From an uncultured bacterium (GTDB lineage Bacteria; Verrucomicrobiota; Kiritimatiellia; RFP12; UBA1067): DNA of 34,684 nucleotides. The notes under the pieces are model-generated. The model did no database searches. It worked only from the letters and a program-made list of their open reading frames with translations, and was not told the DNA's origin. The stretch is taken from positions 1-34,684 of the forward strand of contig CADCCQ010000031.1 of assembly GCA_902799955.1 (NCBI GenBank), in the 5' to 3' direction. The translations under genes and the position numbers were made by a program. Each line of letters opens with the position of its first letter. The stretch's first letter is position 1. Positions 33,037-34,684 of this stretch are shown here, one piece after another.

Positions 33037-34684
33037 ATGAAAACGTTTCTGGTTGTCATGCTTGCGCTTGGCGCATGCGCGGCGGAGAGGCCGGTGGAGG
33101 TGCGGGTGCGGCAGACGCCGCAGGGTCCGCGAATCTTCGTCGACGGCGTGGCGGTGCGCCCGCGCTTCTACTATGGCTCGGCGCCGTGCCTCTGCCCGAT
33201 CTCGGAAGTGCGCAAGCTCGACTACACCATCCCTTTCCGTCCGGAGGAGGATACCGACAGGGGGCGCGTGTCGCTTGACGGATTCGACGACGACGAGCCG
33301 ATGTGGTTTTCGGAGGCGAAGCTGATCGACAAGACCGCCGGAACGACCGTGCGCCTTTCGTCTGGCTGCGAGGAACGCACGCGCCATTTCTCGCGCGACG
33401 GGCTGCATCTCAGGAAGGGACACCTCTACCACTTCGTCGTGACGCACCGCTCCACGCACCACCGCACGTACTTCACGCACGAGGCGTCCTACACCAACGC
33501 CGCCGGCCGCAAGGTCGTGATGCCGCTCCCCTACGGCGACACGCTCGGCGACACGGTGCGTCTCGCGGCCGACGCGCAGGTGGACTTCGTGACGTTTTCC
33601 ACGGACATCTCCTGGGGGTGCATGGACTGGTGGGCTCCGCCGGGCGAACCGCCCGCCTACGGGCGCATAGACCGCGCAATCGAGCACATCATCGCGGCCA
33701 ACCCGAAGGCGCTGATCGTCCCGCGCGTGTGCGCGGACGCGCCGGGGTGGATGCTTGCGCGCGACCCGTCGCTCAGGATGGTGTTTGACAAGGGGTATCC
33801 GGTACGGATGTCGTCCGTCTCCGCCCGTCCGTACCGCAAGGCCGCATGCGAGGCGGTGGAACGCCTCACGCGCCATCTGCGCGCGAAGTTCCCGCGCAAC
33901 TTCGCCGGGCTGCACGTGAGCGGACAGAACTCCGCCGAGTGGTTCTACATGATGTCGCAGAGCGGCGAGCTTTCCGGGTACGACGTCCACACCCGCGACG
34001 CCTTCCGCGCCTGGCTCGCGAAGCGGGGCGAGAAGGACGCCTGGACGGCGGAGGTGCCGTCGCCCGAGGCGCGGCGCGTGAAGCGTCCGCAGGGGCGGCT
34101 CGATCCCGTCCTCGACCGCCGCGTGATCCAGTTCGGCGAGTTCCGCCAGGAGGAGATGGCAAGCCTCCTCTGCGACCTCGGCGCGGCCGTGCGGCGCGGT
34201 TCGGACGGCGGCTCGCTCGCGATCTTCTTCTACGGCTACACGTGGGAGCTCGGCGCGGTCGTCCCGGGCGCGGCGGAGACGGGGCACTTCTTCGTCGACT
34301 GGATCATGCGGCACGGGAAGGACTGCATCGACGGCTTCTCCGCCCCGTTCAGCTATACGGGGCGCGGCTGGCCGGGCCTGGCGCCGGTGATGGCGCCGTC
34401 CGAGACGTTCATGCGCAACGGCTTCCTGTGGATCAACGAGGACGACACCCGCACGCACCTCGAGGACCTGTGGAGCTTCCCGGTGAACGTGGGGCTGAGG
34501 AACACGTCGCCGTTCGTCACGCGCAACGCGCTCCTGCGCAACGGGGCGTTGAACATCCTGCGCGGACACGGCGACTGGTGGATGGACCTGTGCGGGCGCG
34601 GCTGGTTCCGCGACGCGGAGATGTGGAAGATACGCAAGGCCCTCAACGTCCTGGACGACGCGATGTTGCGCCGCAAGAAGCCCT
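33037..34684 (+). CDS. Exported glycoside-hydrolase-like protein, 3' end outside window
   Basis: At least 549 residues, open to the window end. The N-terminus is a signal with a possible lipobox at C14 (LALGAC). A beta-rich N-terminal region (about 20-155) precedes an apparent TIM barrel with VDFVTFSTDISWG, ALIVPRVCADAP, GLHVSGQNSAEWFYM (candidate acid/base E301), IFFYGYTWE and FLWINEDDTRTHLEDLW (candidate nucleophile E468). The layout resembles GH42-like or related clan GH-A enzymes, but I cannot name the family. ATG 33037 is preferred because the upstream in-frame ATG 33028 lies inside the -10 box. There is no Shine-Dalgarno, so it is probably leaderless. Confidence 0.7.
   Translation, partial: MKTFLVVMLALGACAAERPVEVRVRQTPQGPRIFVDGVAVRPRFYYGSAPCLCPISEVRKLDYTIPFRPEEDTDRGRVSLDGFDDDEPMWFSEAKLIDKTAGTTVRLSSGCEERTRHFSRDGLHLRKGHLYHFVVTHRSTHHRTYFTHEASYTNAAGRKVVMPLPYGDTLGDTVRLAADAQVDFVTFSTDISWGCMDWWAPPGEPPAYGRIDRAIEHIIAANPKALIVPRVCADAPGWMLARDPSLRMVFDKGYPVRMSSVSARPYRKAACEAVERLTRHLRAKFPRNFAGLHVSGQNSAEWFYMMSQSGELSGYDVHTRDAFRAWLAKRGEKDAWTAEVPSPEARRVKRPQGRLDPVLDRRVIQFGEFRQEEMASLLCDLGAAVRRGSDGGSLAIFFYGYTWELGAVVPGAAETGHFFVDWIMRHGKDCIDGFSAPFSYTGRGWPGLAPVMAPSETFMRNGFLWINEDDTRTHLEDLWSFPVNVGLRNTSPFVTRNALLRNGALNILRGHGDWWMDLCGRGWFRDAEMWKIRKALNVLDDAMLRRKKP

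Noticed and set aside
1..34684. CRISPR arrays, tRNA or rRNA genes, transposases or integrases
   Set aside because: No regularly spaced repeats, no tRNA-like cloverleaf noticed, and no recombinase motifs in any supported gene.

Overview
The window is GC-rich bacterial DNA. Three things suggest a host- or gut-associated member of the PVC group, most likely Kiritimatiellota/Verrucomicrobiota: tandem Tat-exported Gfo/Idh/MocA oxidoreductases, a large exported protein with autotransporter-type strand repeats, and a ribosomal cluster lacking L30. This placement is inferred from gene content and style; no 16S gene is present.

Region 1 (2-9550) is the end of a str-type operon running directly into S10 and spc: 'fusA-rpsJ-rplC-rplD-rplW-rplB-rpsS-rplV-rpsC-rplP-rpsQ-rplN-rplX-rplE-rpsN(Z)-rpsH-rplF-rplR-rpsE-rplO. 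It closes at a strong intrinsic terminator. tuf, rpmC, rpmD and secY are absent from their usual places.

Region 2 (9578-21192) is metabolic. It holds a lactate-permease family transporter, a small His-rich lipoprotein, an M18 aminopeptidase, four tandem Gfo/Idh/MocA oxidoreductases (three with Tat signals), quinolinate synthase (nadA) and a secreted GH20 hexosaminidase. The run from the aminopeptidase to nadA has short gaps and may be one transcript.

Region 3 (21200-26655) is an accessory island of five closely packed genes. An EcoRI-family adenine methyltransferase and a DUF262-HNH nuclease-like protein flank an AT-richer cassette of an exported alpha/beta hydrolase and two paralogous exported proteins. 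The methyltransferase carries an in-frame insertion of a repeat-plus-palindrome element. This is the best candidate here for an undescribed system.

Region 4 (26700-34684) has a Tat-exported metallophosphoesterase, an MT-A70 methyltransferase with two tiny upstream ORFs, a frameshifted exported-protein remnant, a consensus promoter, a 14-C homopolymer, a 1062-residue exported surface protein and the 5' part of a secreted glycoside-hydrolase-like gene that runs off the window.

A recurrent signal is an extended -10 motif (GTG-N-TATAAT-like). At four of its five sites it lies 7-10 bases before an ATG with no Shine-Dalgarno sequence, which suggests leaderless transcription of several accessory genes.
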